Below the pieces are notes generated by a model. That model saw nothing but the letters and a program-made list of their open reading frames with translations, was not told the origin of the DNA and did no database searches. The translations under genes and the position numbers were made by a program. Below are positions 1-6,341 of a stretch of 25,373 bases of DNA, piece after piece (positions within the stretch are counted from its first letter, which is position 1; the number at the start of each line of letters is the position of its first letter). Source of the stretch: a virus. Location of the stretch: the IMG/VR virus record IMGVR_UViG_3300043775_002185, positions 1-25,373 of that record. One strand, 5' to 3'.

Positions 1-126
1 GTGGCTGGTGGCTGGTGGCTGGTGGCTGGTGGCTGGTGGCTGGTGGCTGGTGGCTGGTGGCTGGTGGCTGGTGGCTGGTGGCTGGTGGCTGGTGGCTGGT
101 GGCTGGTGGCTGGTGGCTGGTGGCTG
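1..126. repeat. Perfect 7-bp tandem repeat, 18 copies of GTGGCTG
   Basis: Eighteen uninterrupted copies of GTGGCTG run from the first base of the window to 126, so the array probably extends further left. Each junction between units creates the octamer GCTGGTGG, giving 17 copies at 7-bp steps starting at 4, 11 and so on to 116. Because 7 is not a multiple of 3, all three forward frames read the same Trp/Gly-rich heptapeptide, so the open frames here are a by-product of the repeat and not genes. Confidence 0.95.
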
Positions 127-145
127 GCGATGTGGATTACCTCGG

Positions 146-457
146 CTAACCAGCCTGGCGGGAGCTCGGGCGTCTCGCTGGCGCGGACCCAGAGTCTAAA
201 GGTTCGTTGATAGTCGCTATTTCGGCACCAACAGGAGGGGAGACATTGGACGGTTTGCTTGATGATTTTTGCGAAGATTTGAGGGGCGCGGCGTTTCCCT
301 GGGTAATTGGGTTATCCATTACAGGCCGTCCAAATAATTGTAATAAGGCCCGCTCTACTACTTGAGCACGGCTGAGGCGCGAAGATTTTGCGTAATTGTC
401 AACCAAATCGAAAAGCTCTTGATCTAAACGAACATCGATTTTTTTAGTTTTTAGCAT
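146..457 (-). CDS. Ribbon-helix-helix (CopG/Arc-like) transcriptional regulator
   Basis: This 103-residue protein has an RHH DNA-binding domain at about residues 3-42. A short basic beta strand (KKIDVRL) is followed by two helices carrying the typical LFDLVDNYAKSSRLSRAQVV and ERALLQLFG patterns. The remaining 60 residues are Ser/Pro-rich and look disordered. I chose the ATG at 457 because GGGGTG lies 4 bases upstream; an in-frame GTG at 481 would add 8 residues but would place the operator-like dyad at 465-481 inside the gene. It is the only minus-strand gene in the window and is divergent from a second RHH gene. Small RHH proteins usually repress their own promoter, so it is probably one arm of a phage switch. 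The partner and the lytic or lysogenic role are inferred. Confidence 0.82.
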   Translation of the reverse strand: MLKTKKIDVRLDQELFDLVDNYAKSSRLSRAQVVERALLQLFGRPVMDNPITQGNAAPLKSSQKSSSKPSNVSPPVGAEIATINEPLDSGSAPARRPSSRQAG

Positions 458-464
458 TTTCACC

Positions 465-481
465 CCGACAGTGTCGGACAC
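465..481. promoter_or_regulatory. Operator-like dyad, site 1 of the divergent RHH region
   Basis: The site CCGACA-G-TGTCGG is a perfect dyad around one base (465-477). It overlaps a second dyad, GTGTC-G-GACAC (471-481). It lies 8 bases upstream of the chosen minus-strand RHH start and overlaps its ribosome-binding region. A nearly identical site is 61 bp away at 526-542. Confidence 0.7.
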
Positions 482-516
482 AAAAGGGCGGGTTGCAAAT
501 AAGTATTATTCCCTAC

Positions 517-522
517 TTGACA
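517..522 (+). promoter_or_regulatory. Candidate -35 box for the rightward early operon
   Basis: A perfect TTGACA sits 4 bases before operator-like site 2 and 32 bases before the ATG at 554. I see no convincing -10 hexamer at 16-18 bp spacing, so the promoter call is weak. If real, the operator would cover the spacer and -10 region, a classic repression geometry. Confidence 0.4.
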
Positions 523-525
523 TAC

Positions 526-542
526 CCGACATTGTCGGACAA
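526..542. promoter_or_regulatory. Operator-like dyad, site 2 of the divergent RHH region
   Basis: CCGACA-T-TGTCGG (526-538) overlaps TTGTC-G-GACAA (532-542). It matches site 1 at 15 of 17 positions. It lies just upstream of the rightward RHH gene (ATG at 554) and follows a TTGACA hexamer. A degenerate copy (TGTCGG half at 718-723) lies inside that gene. Confidence 0.7.
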
Positions 543-553
543 GGTCGGCAAAG

Positions 554-745
554 ATGAAAACATCAAATAAAGAAATAAAACTCTCTGCGCGACTCCCTGA
601 GACGCTCGGTGGGCTGCTGGCCGACGAAGCCAAGCGGCGTTTGTGCAGCAATTCTGATGTGGTGCGTTTAGCGTTGCTGCGTTTTTTGCGCCCTGACGGT
701 CAGACAAAGTCTGATGTTGTCGGGAATCATGGAGGTCAACTATGA
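554..745 (+). CDS. Small ribbon-helix-helix DNA-binding protein
   Basis: The 63-residue product is almost entirely an RHH domain: a beta strand (KEIKLSARLP, residues 6-15), helix 1 (ETLGGLLADEAKRR) and helix 2 (SNSDVVRLALLRFLR). It resembles the Arc/CopG group in size and pattern. It opens the rightward early operon and faces the other RHH gene across two shared dyads, an arrangement reminiscent of the Arc/Mnt region of phage P22. Only a weak AAGG precedes the start. The stop overlaps the next start by ATGA. The DNA-binding role is well supported by pattern, but which promoter it controls is inferred. Confidence 0.8.
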   Translation: MKTSNKEIKLSARLPETLGGLLADEAKRRLCSNSDVVRLALLRFLRPDGQTKSDVVGNHGGQL

Positions 746-888
746 GCCGTCGCTTTTATTGCCGGGCTGTGGATCCGTTTCGGGGTCCGTTTGGCGACTA
801 CGTGGACGCCTCGAGCCGGGAGGCTGCGCAGGCGCGTTTTTTTGAAATTTTCGGATTGCGGCCGTTTTCCGTGGAGGTGGACAAATGA
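742..888 (+). CDS. Small early protein of unknown function (48 aa)
   Basis: This short gene starts within the stop of the upstream RHH gene (ATGA overlap) and has a strong GGAGG at 731-735, six bases before the ATG. The product is basic and aromatic-rich (MSRRFYCRAVDPFRG at the start) and shows no motif I recognise. Its own stop overlaps the next start by ATGA. The good ribosome-binding site and both couplings are the main evidence that it is translated. Confidence 0.65.
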   Translation: MSRRFYCRAVDPFRGPFGDYVDASSREAAQARFFEIFGLRPFSVEVDK

Positions 889-992
889 TCACCCCTGATG
901 CCATCCACTACATTACTTGGACCTGGGAGGCGTTTTGCGCTCTCGGACCGGCTGCGGCGCTGGCGTTGATCGCCTGGAGGATCGGAACATGA
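885..992 (+). CDS. Tiny single-span membrane protein (35 aa)
   Basis: The gene is coupled to both neighbours by ATGA overlaps and has GGAGG at 873-877, seven bases before its ATG. The product has one hydrophobic stretch (about residues 17-31, CALGPAAALALIAW) ending in an Arg, so it is probably a single membrane span with a very short tail. Function is unknown. Tiny membrane proteins in phage early operons are sometimes involved in exclusion or lysis timing, but nothing here shows that. Confidence 0.55.
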   Translation: MITPDAIHYITWTWEAFCALGPAAALALIAWRIGT

Positions 993-1213
993 TTGAGCAA
1001 CATTATTCACCGGCGCAGCTCGTCAAGCTCCTCAGCCTTTCGAGATCGGCAGTTCAGTCGCGCCTTTATGACGGGACTTTCCCGCATGTCCGCCTCGGGG
1101 ATCGCATCCTCATCCCTGAATCCAGCATCAAGCGAGTCCTCGAGGAGGGCCGCATTGGGGGCTCGGTTTATCTCCGCCCTGGTCGCAAACCGTGGGTTGC
1201 GTCGATCACATAG
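989..1213 (+). CDS. Excisionase/MerR-like helix-turn-helix DNA-binding protein
   Basis: The 74-residue product matches the compact HTH_17 (excisionase-like, MerR-type winged helix) pattern: YSPAQLVKLLSLSRSAVQSRL forms the helix-turn-helix, and RLGDRILIPESSIKRVLEEG forms the wing and following helix. A longer frame from 917 exists, but the ATG at 989 is preferred because it overlaps the upstream stop by ATGA and has GGAGG at 976-980, eight bases upstream. No integrase is visible in the window, so it may be a regulator and not a true excisionase. Confidence 0.75.
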   Translation: MIEQHYSPAQLVKLLSLSRSAVQSRLYDGTFPHVRLGDRILIPESSIKRVLEEGRIGGSVYLRPGRKPWVASIT

Positions 1214-1234
1214 CCGCCGCCGTTTTTTGTTTTT

Positions 1235-2071
1235 ATGGAATCCCCTTTGATGAAAGCCGACGCCTTGGAGTCTGCCGCGCCTTTTCTTTTTGCGGAGGCG
1301 GAAATCGGGGCTGAGAAGCTCGAGGCTACTGGAGAGTTTAGCGGGGAGCGGTTGCTTGCCCGCCGGCCGGAGGTTTACCGGGCGATCTGCCGCATGAGCG
1401 CCGAGGGGCTGAGCATGTCGGCCATGGCTCGAGCCTTGGGAGTCAGCCGCAACACGGTGGCGGCGGTCCAAGAGCGAGAAGGAATTTCTATAGAGCAGCA
1501 TAAAAAGGAGTTGCTGCGGAATGTGCGGACTGCGGCGCGGCTTTCGGTGGAGCGGGTCGTTGAGTTGGTGCCGACTATTAACAACGCCAAGGATGCGGCC
1601 ATTGTGGCCGCTGTGATGGTGGACAAGCTGCAGTTGTTATCGGGTGAGGCGACAAGCCGGGTGGAGAAGGTTGAGGTTTCCCAGGACAAACTAAGCGAGA
1701 TGCTGGCCAGCCTGCCGCTCCTCGAGGCCGAAGTTGTCCCGGTAACCGGTCCAAGCGGGAGCGGGTCCACACAAAAGGGGCTGCTTGGCGTGGGTGCCGG
1801 GAGCGTGTCGGGATGCCTGGCCGGGCTGGTCTCTGATACCGAATCAGAAGGGTTATACTACGCAGACGGCAGGCGGGACACCACTTTAGACACCACTTGC
1901 GCCGTCGAGCCGGTCGAGGTCGAGGCCGTGGCGGTCGATCAAGAGGGGGGGGAGGGGGTCGGATTTTCGGACACCCCCCCATTACATAGCACTGATTTGG
2001 GTGAGCAGAAAATTTTATGCAAAGGGGCCTCTGTATCGCAGGAGGCCGCTGAGGAGCTTTCCACTAACTAA
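1235..2071 (+). CDS. Helix-turn-helix phage protein, possibly small-terminase-like
   Basis: The 278-residue product has a clear HTH at about residues 46-75 (YRAICRMSAEGLSMSAMARA, then LGVSRNTVAAVQ). A helical region to about residue 165 follows. The last 110 residues are acidic, Gly/Ser/Thr-rich and low in pattern. An N-terminal HTH plus helical core would fit a terminase small subunit, but the gene is over 5 kb from the large subunit, so a regulator is equally possible. Runs of eight G (1945-1952) and seven C (1974-1980) lie in the C-terminal part and are indel-prone. No Shine-Dalgarno is evident, and an in-frame ATG at 1250 is an alternative start. Confidence 0.65.
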   Translation: MESPLMKADALESAAPFLFAEAEIGAEKLEATGEFSGERLLARRPEVYRAICRMSAEGLSMSAMARALGVSRNTVAAVQEREGISIEQHKKELLRNVRTAARLSVERVVELVPTINNAKDAAIVAAVMVDKLQLLSGEATSRVEKVEVSQDKLSEMLASLPLLEAEVVPVTGPSGSGSTQKGLLGVGAGSVSGCLAGLVSDTESEGLYYADGRRDTTLDTTCAVEPVEVEAVAVDQEGGEGVGFSDTPPLHSTDLGEQKILCKGASVSQEAAEELSTN

Positions 2072-2074
2072 CCT

Positions 2075-2362
2075 ATGTCTGACTCAAAAAATAAAAAAAA
2101 CGCGGCGGTGGCCGCTGCTGTGACACCGGAGGCGGTGCCTGATCAACCGGTGAAGGTGAAGGTGTATCGCCCGACTCCTAACCGCTACCTGATGCAGGTG
2201 CAAATTCCTACGGGCGAGGCGGGCACGATGCGTGTGGCGCTGATGCGGGTGAAGGACAGCCGGTTCTACCGCCCTGGCGAGATGGTTCCGGCGATGCCTG
2301 GGGAGCAGGACATCTGGATGCCTCTCAAACAACGCTTTGCCCCTGCTATTGGATCTTTATGA
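2075..2362 (+). CDS. Hypothetical phage protein (95 aa)
   Basis: The product starts with a Lys/Ala-rich tail (about 25 residues) and continues with a compact beta-rich part (VKVKVYRPTPNRYLMQVQIP, later RFYRPGEMVPAMPGEQD). I recognise no family. It starts three bases after the upstream stop, and its stop overlaps the next ATG by ATGA. No ribosome-binding site is obvious, so it may depend on the upstream gene's ribosomes. Confidence 0.6.
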   Translation: MSDSKNKKNAAVAAAVTPEAVPDQPVKVKVYRPTPNRYLMQVQIPTGEAGTMRVALMRVKDSRFYRPGEMVPAMPGEQDIWMPLKQRFAPAIGSL

Positions 2363-2454
2363 AAAAAACAAAAACCCTGTATCAAGATGCGGTCGTGAGC
2401 GTTGCGCTTTATCGCCGTTTCTTGGAGCAAAAAAAAACAGCCCCGAAAAAATGA
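2359..2454 (+). CDS. Tiny basic protein (31 aa), unknown
   Basis: This very short frame is joined by ATGA overlaps to the genes on both sides, which is the main reason to call it. It encodes a Lys-rich peptide (MKKTKTLYQDAVVSVALYRR at the start) ending in KKTAPKK. It could be a real small protein or simply a coupling frame that delivers ribosomes to the exonuclease gene. Runs of A at 2362-2368 and 2430-2437 flank it. Confidence 0.45.
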   Translation: MKKTKTLYQDAVVSVALYRRFLEQKKTAPKK

Positions 2455-3029
2455 AAACACGATTGATTGTCATCGACACGGAAACGGGGGGCTTCGACCC
2501 CTCGACAAACGCGCTCTTGAGCGTGGCGGCAGTGGATTCCATGGATGGAGAGGCGTTTACTGCAATTATTAAGCCGAATCCTGAGTGGATTTGCGAGCCC
2601 GAGGCGCTGGCGAAGAATGGCTTTACGCTGGATTTTCTGGAAAAAAACGGGCGGCCGGAGCGTGATGTGATGCAGGACTTGGCTCTCTGGCTGGGCACGC
2701 GCCGGTTCTCGGTGCTGGCTGGCTGCAATGTGGCTTTCGACCGTGACTTCCTTCGCACGGCGTTTGCGCGGAATGAGCTGACATGGCCTATGGGCAAGCT
2801 GGTGGACCTGCAAGCGGCTGCGTGGCTGGCCTACGAGGCGGACGCGCTTCCCCTGCCGGTGGGCAAGGATGGGCAGCCTCGGTTAAACCTGGACCATATC
2901 GCGGCGTCGCTGGGCTTCTCCCGCTCGGGGAAGACTCACAATGCCCTGGAGGATGCGCTGATGACGCTGGCGTGCTTCCACCGCCTGCATCGGCTGGTCG
3001 AGATGGCCCCTAAGAATGTGACTGCATGA
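2451..3029 (+). CDS. DEDDh 3'-5' exonuclease (DnaQ/RNase T-like)
   Basis: The 192-residue protein carries the full DEDDh set. Exo I is VIDTETGG with D9 and E11, Exo II is NVAFDRDFL with D97, and Exo III is THNALEDA with H163 and D168. These residues bind two metals and remove nucleotides from 3' ends. The length fits a free-standing exonuclease, not a polymerase domain. It lies in the replication operon upstream of the initiator and helicase, so it may serve repair, proofreading or nucleotide scavenging. The start at 2451 overlaps the upstream stop by ATGA; a longer frame from 2337 exists but would overlap two genes. No polymerase is visible, so replication probably uses the host enzyme. Confidence 0.9.
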   Translation: MKTRLIVIDTETGGFDPSTNALLSVAAVDSMDGEAFTAIIKPNPEWICEPEALAKNGFTLDFLEKNGRPERDVMQDLALWLGTRRFSVLAGCNVAFDRDFLRTAFARNELTWPMGKLVDLQAAAWLAYEADALPLPVGKDGQPRLNLDHIAASLGFSRSGKTHNALEDALMTLACFHRLHRLVEMAPKNVTA

Positions 3030-3238
3030 GAGAGGTCCCTTACTCCGAGTTTCGAGCACTGGTCAGTTGCAATGGTTCCATGAAGGCGTTGCATGGCTGC
3101 GATGCCCGAGTGGGCGGTATTTCCATGCGACATGCGCTGGAGATGTCGGCGGCTTGCGACCGGTGGCTGGCCTCCAGGGGGCTTCGCACTCGGAGCGTTT
3201 GGTGGGATTCGCAGCTTCAAAAAAGAAAGAAAAAATAA
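3026..3238 (+). CDS. Hypothetical small protein (70 aa)
   Basis: It is coupled to the exonuclease gene by an ATGA overlap and ends two bases before the initiator gene. The product is moderately basic with three Cys residues (C15, C25, C44) and a Lys-rich tail (QLQKRKKK). I recognise no domain. Another frame, the upstream extension of the initiator, is also open here, but the ATGA coupling favours this reading. Confidence 0.55.
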   Translation: MREVPYSEFRALVSCNGSMKALHGCDARVGGISMRHALEMSAACDRWLASRGLRTRSVWWDSQLQKRKKK

Positions 3239-3240
3239 GT

Positions 3241-4143
3241 ATGTCAAACTGGATAAAAATGCGCAGCAACCTTTGGAACGATACTCGTATCGCCAAGATT
3301 TGCGACATCACAAACAAGCCCGAGCGCGAGGTCATCGGCGGGCTGTATTGGATATGGTCAATGGCCGACGAGCAGAGCACGGATGGACGGTTGGAAGGAC
3401 TCTCCCTCGGAGCCATCGACCGCAAGACGGGTTTCAAAGGACTCGGAGCGGCCTTGGTAAAAGTCGGGTGGATTTTGGAAGATGAAGACGGCGTGGAGAT
3501 TGCACGCTTCGATGAGCACAATGGAGCGTCTGCAAAAAAACGCGCTGTGATGGCTAAAGCGTCATCAAGATACAGAAGTTCGTCATCAGACCGTCATGCA
3601 CCCAGTATGACGGATGCATTACGGGTAGATGACCTAGATAAGAATAGAATAGATAATACCCCTATAAGTCCCCAAGGGGACATCGAGTTGGTCATGGAAT
3701 GCGAACCAACACCGGCACCACCGCATCCTGTCCTCACCCGCTTCCGAAACCTCTTCCACATTCGAGCCGAGACACCTCTCGACTCATCCGCCACCCGTGC
3801 TTGGGAGAAAAATAAAAAGGCGGCGGCGGACGTGAGCGAAGAGGATTGGCGCTTCCTGGAGTGGGCCTACCGGCAAAAAGAAGGCGCGGCCGCGCAGTTC
3901 CGCCGCAAGGATTTATCCACGCTTCTCAACAACATCCTCGCCGAGGTGACCCGTGCCCGCGATTGGGCAGGCCGCTCGGGCATGAGCCTCTCGGCAGCGC
4001 CCGCAGTCTCCGCTGAACCGGAAGGCTGGCAAGACCTTGTGACCTCTGAATTTCCCGAATGCAACCTCTCTACCTGGTCGCTTCTCCCTGATTCCATGAA
4101 AGCTTGGGTGCGTGAAAAACATCGCACCCAAGCCGCAGCATAA
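3241..4143 (+). CDS. Phage replication initiator / helicase-loader-like protein
   Basis: The 300-residue product begins with a conserved-looking phage replication-protein pattern (MSNWIKMRSNLWNDTRIAKI, then EVIGGLYWIWSMADEQSTDG and ARFDEHNGASAKKRAV), interpreted as a winged-helix DNA-binding domain of about 110 residues. A Ser/Asp-rich linker follows (about 110-160), then a C-terminal helical domain containing EEDWRFLEWAYRQK. The gene is directly upstream of the helicase region, so it probably opens the origin and delivers DnaB. I chose the ATG at 3241 over the frame from 3067 because the family pattern starts there. The linker-coding DNA carries an origin-like repeat cluster (see 3560-3657), as in the lambda O gene. 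No classical Shine-Dalgarno is seen; the leader is A-rich. Confidence 0.72.
   Translation: MSNWIKMRSNLWNDTRIAKICDITNKPEREVIGGLYWIWSMADEQSTDGRLEGLSLGAIDRKTGFKGLGAALVKVGWILEDEDGVEIARFDEHNGASAKKRAVMAKASSRYRSSSSDRHAPSMTDALRVDDLDKNRIDNTPISPQGDIELVMECEPTPAPPHPVLTRFRNLFHIRAETPLDSSATRAWEKNKKAAADVSEEDWRFLEWAYRQKEGAAAQFRRKDLSTLLNNILAEVTRARDWAGRSGMSLSAAPAVSAEPEGWQDLVTSEFPECNLSTWSLLPDSMKAWVREKHRTQAAA
3560..3657. other. Candidate replication origin inside the initiator gene
   Basis: CGTCAT occurs three times in direct orientation (3560, 3581, 3592) and once inverted (3607-3612). This cluster is followed at once by an AT-rich tract with TAGATG/TAGATA/TAGAAT words starting at 3626, 3635, 3645 and 3650. The dyad GTCCCC-AA-GGGGAC stands at 3668-3681. 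Iterons followed by an AT-rich unwinding element within an initiator gene is the lambda-type layout. The encoded residues form a low-complexity linker, which leaves the DNA free to carry signals. Confidence 0.45.
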
Positions 4144-4159
4144 AAACAAAAAAACCAAC

Positions 4160-4486
4160 ATGATAAACGTAATCGAAACGATTGAACTTAAATCCACCGA
4201 CACGGAGGCATTCTGTGTCGTGACGCGACACAATGCGGAGTGTGTCAATGACTTCCTTTGCTGGCAGGTCGGCACCTATGAGAGCCGCCCCATGGATGAC
4301 CCTATCTACGCCCCTATGACGCACGCCGATGGCTCGCCCATGGTGAACGCGGACGGCACGGAGATGTTTCGCCTCCTCGGCCATGAGGTGAACCCGACCG
4401 TGTGCTGCAAGGTTTTCCACCTTCTCGGCTTTGGATCGAACCTCCGGAAGGCCACCGCCATGGCTGCTTCGAGAATCAAAAAATGA
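4160..4486 (+). CDS. Hypothetical early protein (108 aa)
   Basis: The product reads as one compact domain (MINVIETIELKSTDTEAFCV to the end) with Cys and Trp residues, a repeated Ala-Asp-Gly turn (HADGSPMVNADGTE) and a basic C-terminus. I recognise no family. The ATG at 4160 is preferred over an in-frame ATG at 4112, which would overlap the initiator gene by 32 bases. The leader is A-rich with no Shine-Dalgarno. The stop overlaps the helicase start by ATGA, so it may couple helicase translation. Confidence 0.6.
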   Translation: MINVIETIELKSTDTEAFCVVTRHNAECVNDFLCWQVGTYESRPMDDPIYAPMTHADGSPMVNADGTEMFRLLGHEVNPTVCCKVFHLLGFGSNLRKATAMAASRIKK

Positions 4487-5850
4487 AAAACCCCCTTCCC
4501 GAAAATCAAATCGCCGAAAAAGCCGTCGTCGGCGCGGCGGTCAGCGATGGCCGCACGGCCGATAGCGTGCTCGAAGCGCTCACGCCTGAGCAATTTGTCT
4601 TGCCCGCGCACCAGTGCATCATGGGCATCGTCGCCGCCATGCGGCAGGGCGCCCGGCCGGTGGATGTCATCCTGGTCACGACCGAGTTGGAGAAGGCTGG
4701 CCAGCTTGAGGAGTGCGGCGGCTACGCCTATCTCACTGAGCTTGTGCAGGAACTCGCCATCACGATGAACTGGCGGCACTACGCTGCCGAAGTGCTCGAC
4801 GTGTGGAAACGCCGGGCCATGCGCCAAGCGGCCCTCGCCATGGCCGAGGCGGCAAACGACTTTGCACTCACCACAGAGGATGCCCAAGAACGCTGCGAGC
4901 AGGCCCTCTACGCCCTCCGAGACACCTCGACAAGGGAAAACCCCGTCTCGCACTGCCGAAACGCCGTGCTGGCCGCTGTGGAGCATATCGAGAATGTGCA
5001 TCGCCACAGAGGAGAAACGGTAGGGCTTACGACTGGCGTCCACGATCTGGACCGCTCCACAGGCGGGCTTCTTGGCGGGCAGATGATCGTCATTGCAGCT
5101 CGCCCTGCCTGCGGCAAGTCGGCTCTTGGCATGCAGGTAGCCTTGCATAGTTCCATGGAAAAAGCCGTTCCCACTCTTGTTTTTAGCGTGGAAATGCCAA
5201 GCCAAGAATTGATGGTTCGGGCTATTTGCTCGGAGGCGTGTGTTGATCTTCAGCGTGTGCGCGACGGTTTTTTCAAGTCCGGAGATTTGAATACGGTGTC
5301 CGCTGCGGCCTCTCGACTCACAAAAACGCCACTCTACCTCGACGACACGCCGGGGCTTACCGTGGCGCAGTTCCGCTCCCGTGCGCGTCGCGCTAAGGCC
5401 CAGCATAATATCGGGCTAATCGTGGTCGATTATTTGCAATTTATGGCAGGATCGTCCAAGCGAGCGGGTGATTCCCGTGCTCTTGAGGTTTCTGAGATTT
5501 CCCGGGCAATTAAGCAGACAGCCAAGGAACTTGATATTCCTATCATAGCCTTGGCGCAGCTCAACCGTGACGCTGAGGAAAGCGCCAAGCCTAAGCTCTC
5601 GAACCTTCGTGAATCCGGAAGCATCGAACAGGACGCCGATATTGTGCTTTTAATCCACCGCTTGGATAAAAACAAAAAACGCGATGAAGAAGAAGAGCCT
5701 CTTGAATACAATACGCTTCTGATTGTGGCAAAAATAAGAAACGGGAAATCCGGCGACATTAAGCTCAATTTCAAGGGGGAACATACGATTTTCCGAAATG
5801 TCACTGAAAAACTCTATAGCAACAACCAGAACGAAAGGCAAAAACAATGA
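4483..5850 (+). CDS. dnaB: DnaB-type replicative DNA helicase
   Basis: This 455-residue protein has the full DnaB layout. The N-terminal helical domain (about 5-105) starts ENQIAEKAVVGAAVSDGRTA, and the RecA-like motor domain follows from about 180. Walker A is ARPACGKSA with K212, and Walker B is IVVDYLQFM with D316. The segment LRESGSIEQDADIVLLIHR carries the conserved late motifs and arginine finger region. It forms a hexamer that unwinds DNA at the fork. Walker A has AC in place of the more usual SM before GK, a tolerated change. The start at 4483 overlaps the upstream stop by ATGA; the frame is open from 4402, but the family begins here. With the initiator upstream, the phage controls its own origin firing. 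Confidence 0.95.
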   Translation: MKNPLPENQIAEKAVVGAAVSDGRTADSVLEALTPEQFVLPAHQCIMGIVAAMRQGARPVDVILVTTELEKAGQLEECGGYAYLTELVQELAITMNWRHYAAEVLDVWKRRAMRQAALAMAEAANDFALTTEDAQERCEQALYALRDTSTRENPVSHCRNAVLAAVEHIENVHRHRGETVGLTTGVHDLDRSTGGLLGGQMIVIAARPACGKSALGMQVALHSSMEKAVPTLVFSVEMPSQELMVRAICSEACVDLQRVRDGFFKSGDLNTVSAAASRLTKTPLYLDDTPGLTVAQFRSRARRAKAQHNIGLIVVDYLQFMAGSSKRAGDSRALEVSEISRAIKQTAKELDIPIIALAQLNRDAEESAKPKLSNLRESGSIEQDADIVLLIHRLDKNKKRDEEEEPLEYNTLLIVAKIRNGKSGDIKLNFKGEHTIFRNVTEKLYSNNQNERQKQ

Positions 5851-6101
5851 ATGAAAGCGAATTAGATAACTTAATGGTTCTTACTTACTGCAAAGAACAA
5901 GGTCAATTTCATATTGGCTCTGTAGTGGAAGAGCGAATTCAATCAATCAGAAAATGCAAAAACAAAAATAAAATCCCAAGTTACTTATTCTTATGTGTTT
6001 TTCCAAAAGACAAATCCCCCTCCATTTATATTAGGGCTTTTTCAAAAATGCTTAACATTAAATGGGATGAGAAGAAAATCCGCTGGATAGCAATAAAATA
6101 A
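5847..6101 (+). CDS. AT-rich hypothetical protein (84 aa)
   Basis: It is coupled to dnaB by ATGA. The product is Lys/Ile-rich (KKIRWIAIK at the C-terminus) with a beta-rich centre (PSYLFLCVFPKDKSPSIYIR). Base composition is visibly more AT-rich than the GC-rich genes around it, which suggests recent acquisition from another source. I recognise no family. Confidence 0.6.
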   Translation: MNESELDNLMVLTYCKEQGQFHIGSVVEERIQSIRKCKNKNKIPSYLFLCVFPKDKSPSIYIRAFSKMLNIKWDEKKIRWIAIK

Positions 6102-6104
6102 CAC

Positions 6105-6341
6105 ATGACCATTCACCACACATCCACCCGCAATATTACCGAATATCACTTCGATCTTGACGCAAACACGCCCTCCCCAAAGTGTCCGGACACTTTGGAT
6201 AAAGTGGTGATTACCTTTGAGAACGGCAAATTTTCTCGGTGCGATTTCCCGTTTCGAGGCACCTACACCCGCGAGCAGTGGTCGATGCTGGCGGAGATCG
6301 AGAACGAGATTCACCGCATCGAGCTCGGTCTTTTGAAATGA
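6105..6341 (+). CDS. Hypothetical protein (78 aa) with palindromic insert
   Basis: The product has a beta-rich N-terminal half (ITEYHFDLDANTPSPKCPDT) and an amphipathic helix at the C-terminus (EQWSMLAEIENEIHRIELGL). The codons for residues SPKCPDTLD contain a perfect 22-bp palindrome (6177-6198), so that segment may be a palindromic element captured in frame. The start is three bases after the upstream stop, and the stop overlaps the next ATG by ATGA. No known family. Confidence 0.6.
   Translation: MTIHHTSTRNITEYHFDLDANTPSPKCPDTLDKVVITFENGKFSRCDFPFRGTYTREQWSMLAEIENEIHRIELGLLK
6177..6198. repeat. Perfect 22-bp palindrome inside a coding sequence
   Basis: The left half CCAAAGTGTCC is the exact reverse complement of the right half GGACACTTTGG, with no spacer. 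The core GTGTCCGGACAC differs from the operator-like core GTGTCGGACAC at 471-481 by one inserted central base. Confidence 0.85.

Noticed and set aside
1-210. Open frames with Trp/Gly/Val/Leu heptapeptide repeats
   Set aside because: All forward frames are open because the 7-bp unit has no stop; there is no separate coding signal, and the frames stop soon after the array ends.
693-703. Dyad CTGAC-G-GTCAG within the rightward RHH gene
   Set aside because: It is short, differs from the operator core and lies in coding sequence; chance is likely.
4306-5406. Minus-strand open frame of 366 codons opposite dnaB
   Set aside because: The plus strand carries Walker motifs and a full helicase; the reverse frame has no domain.
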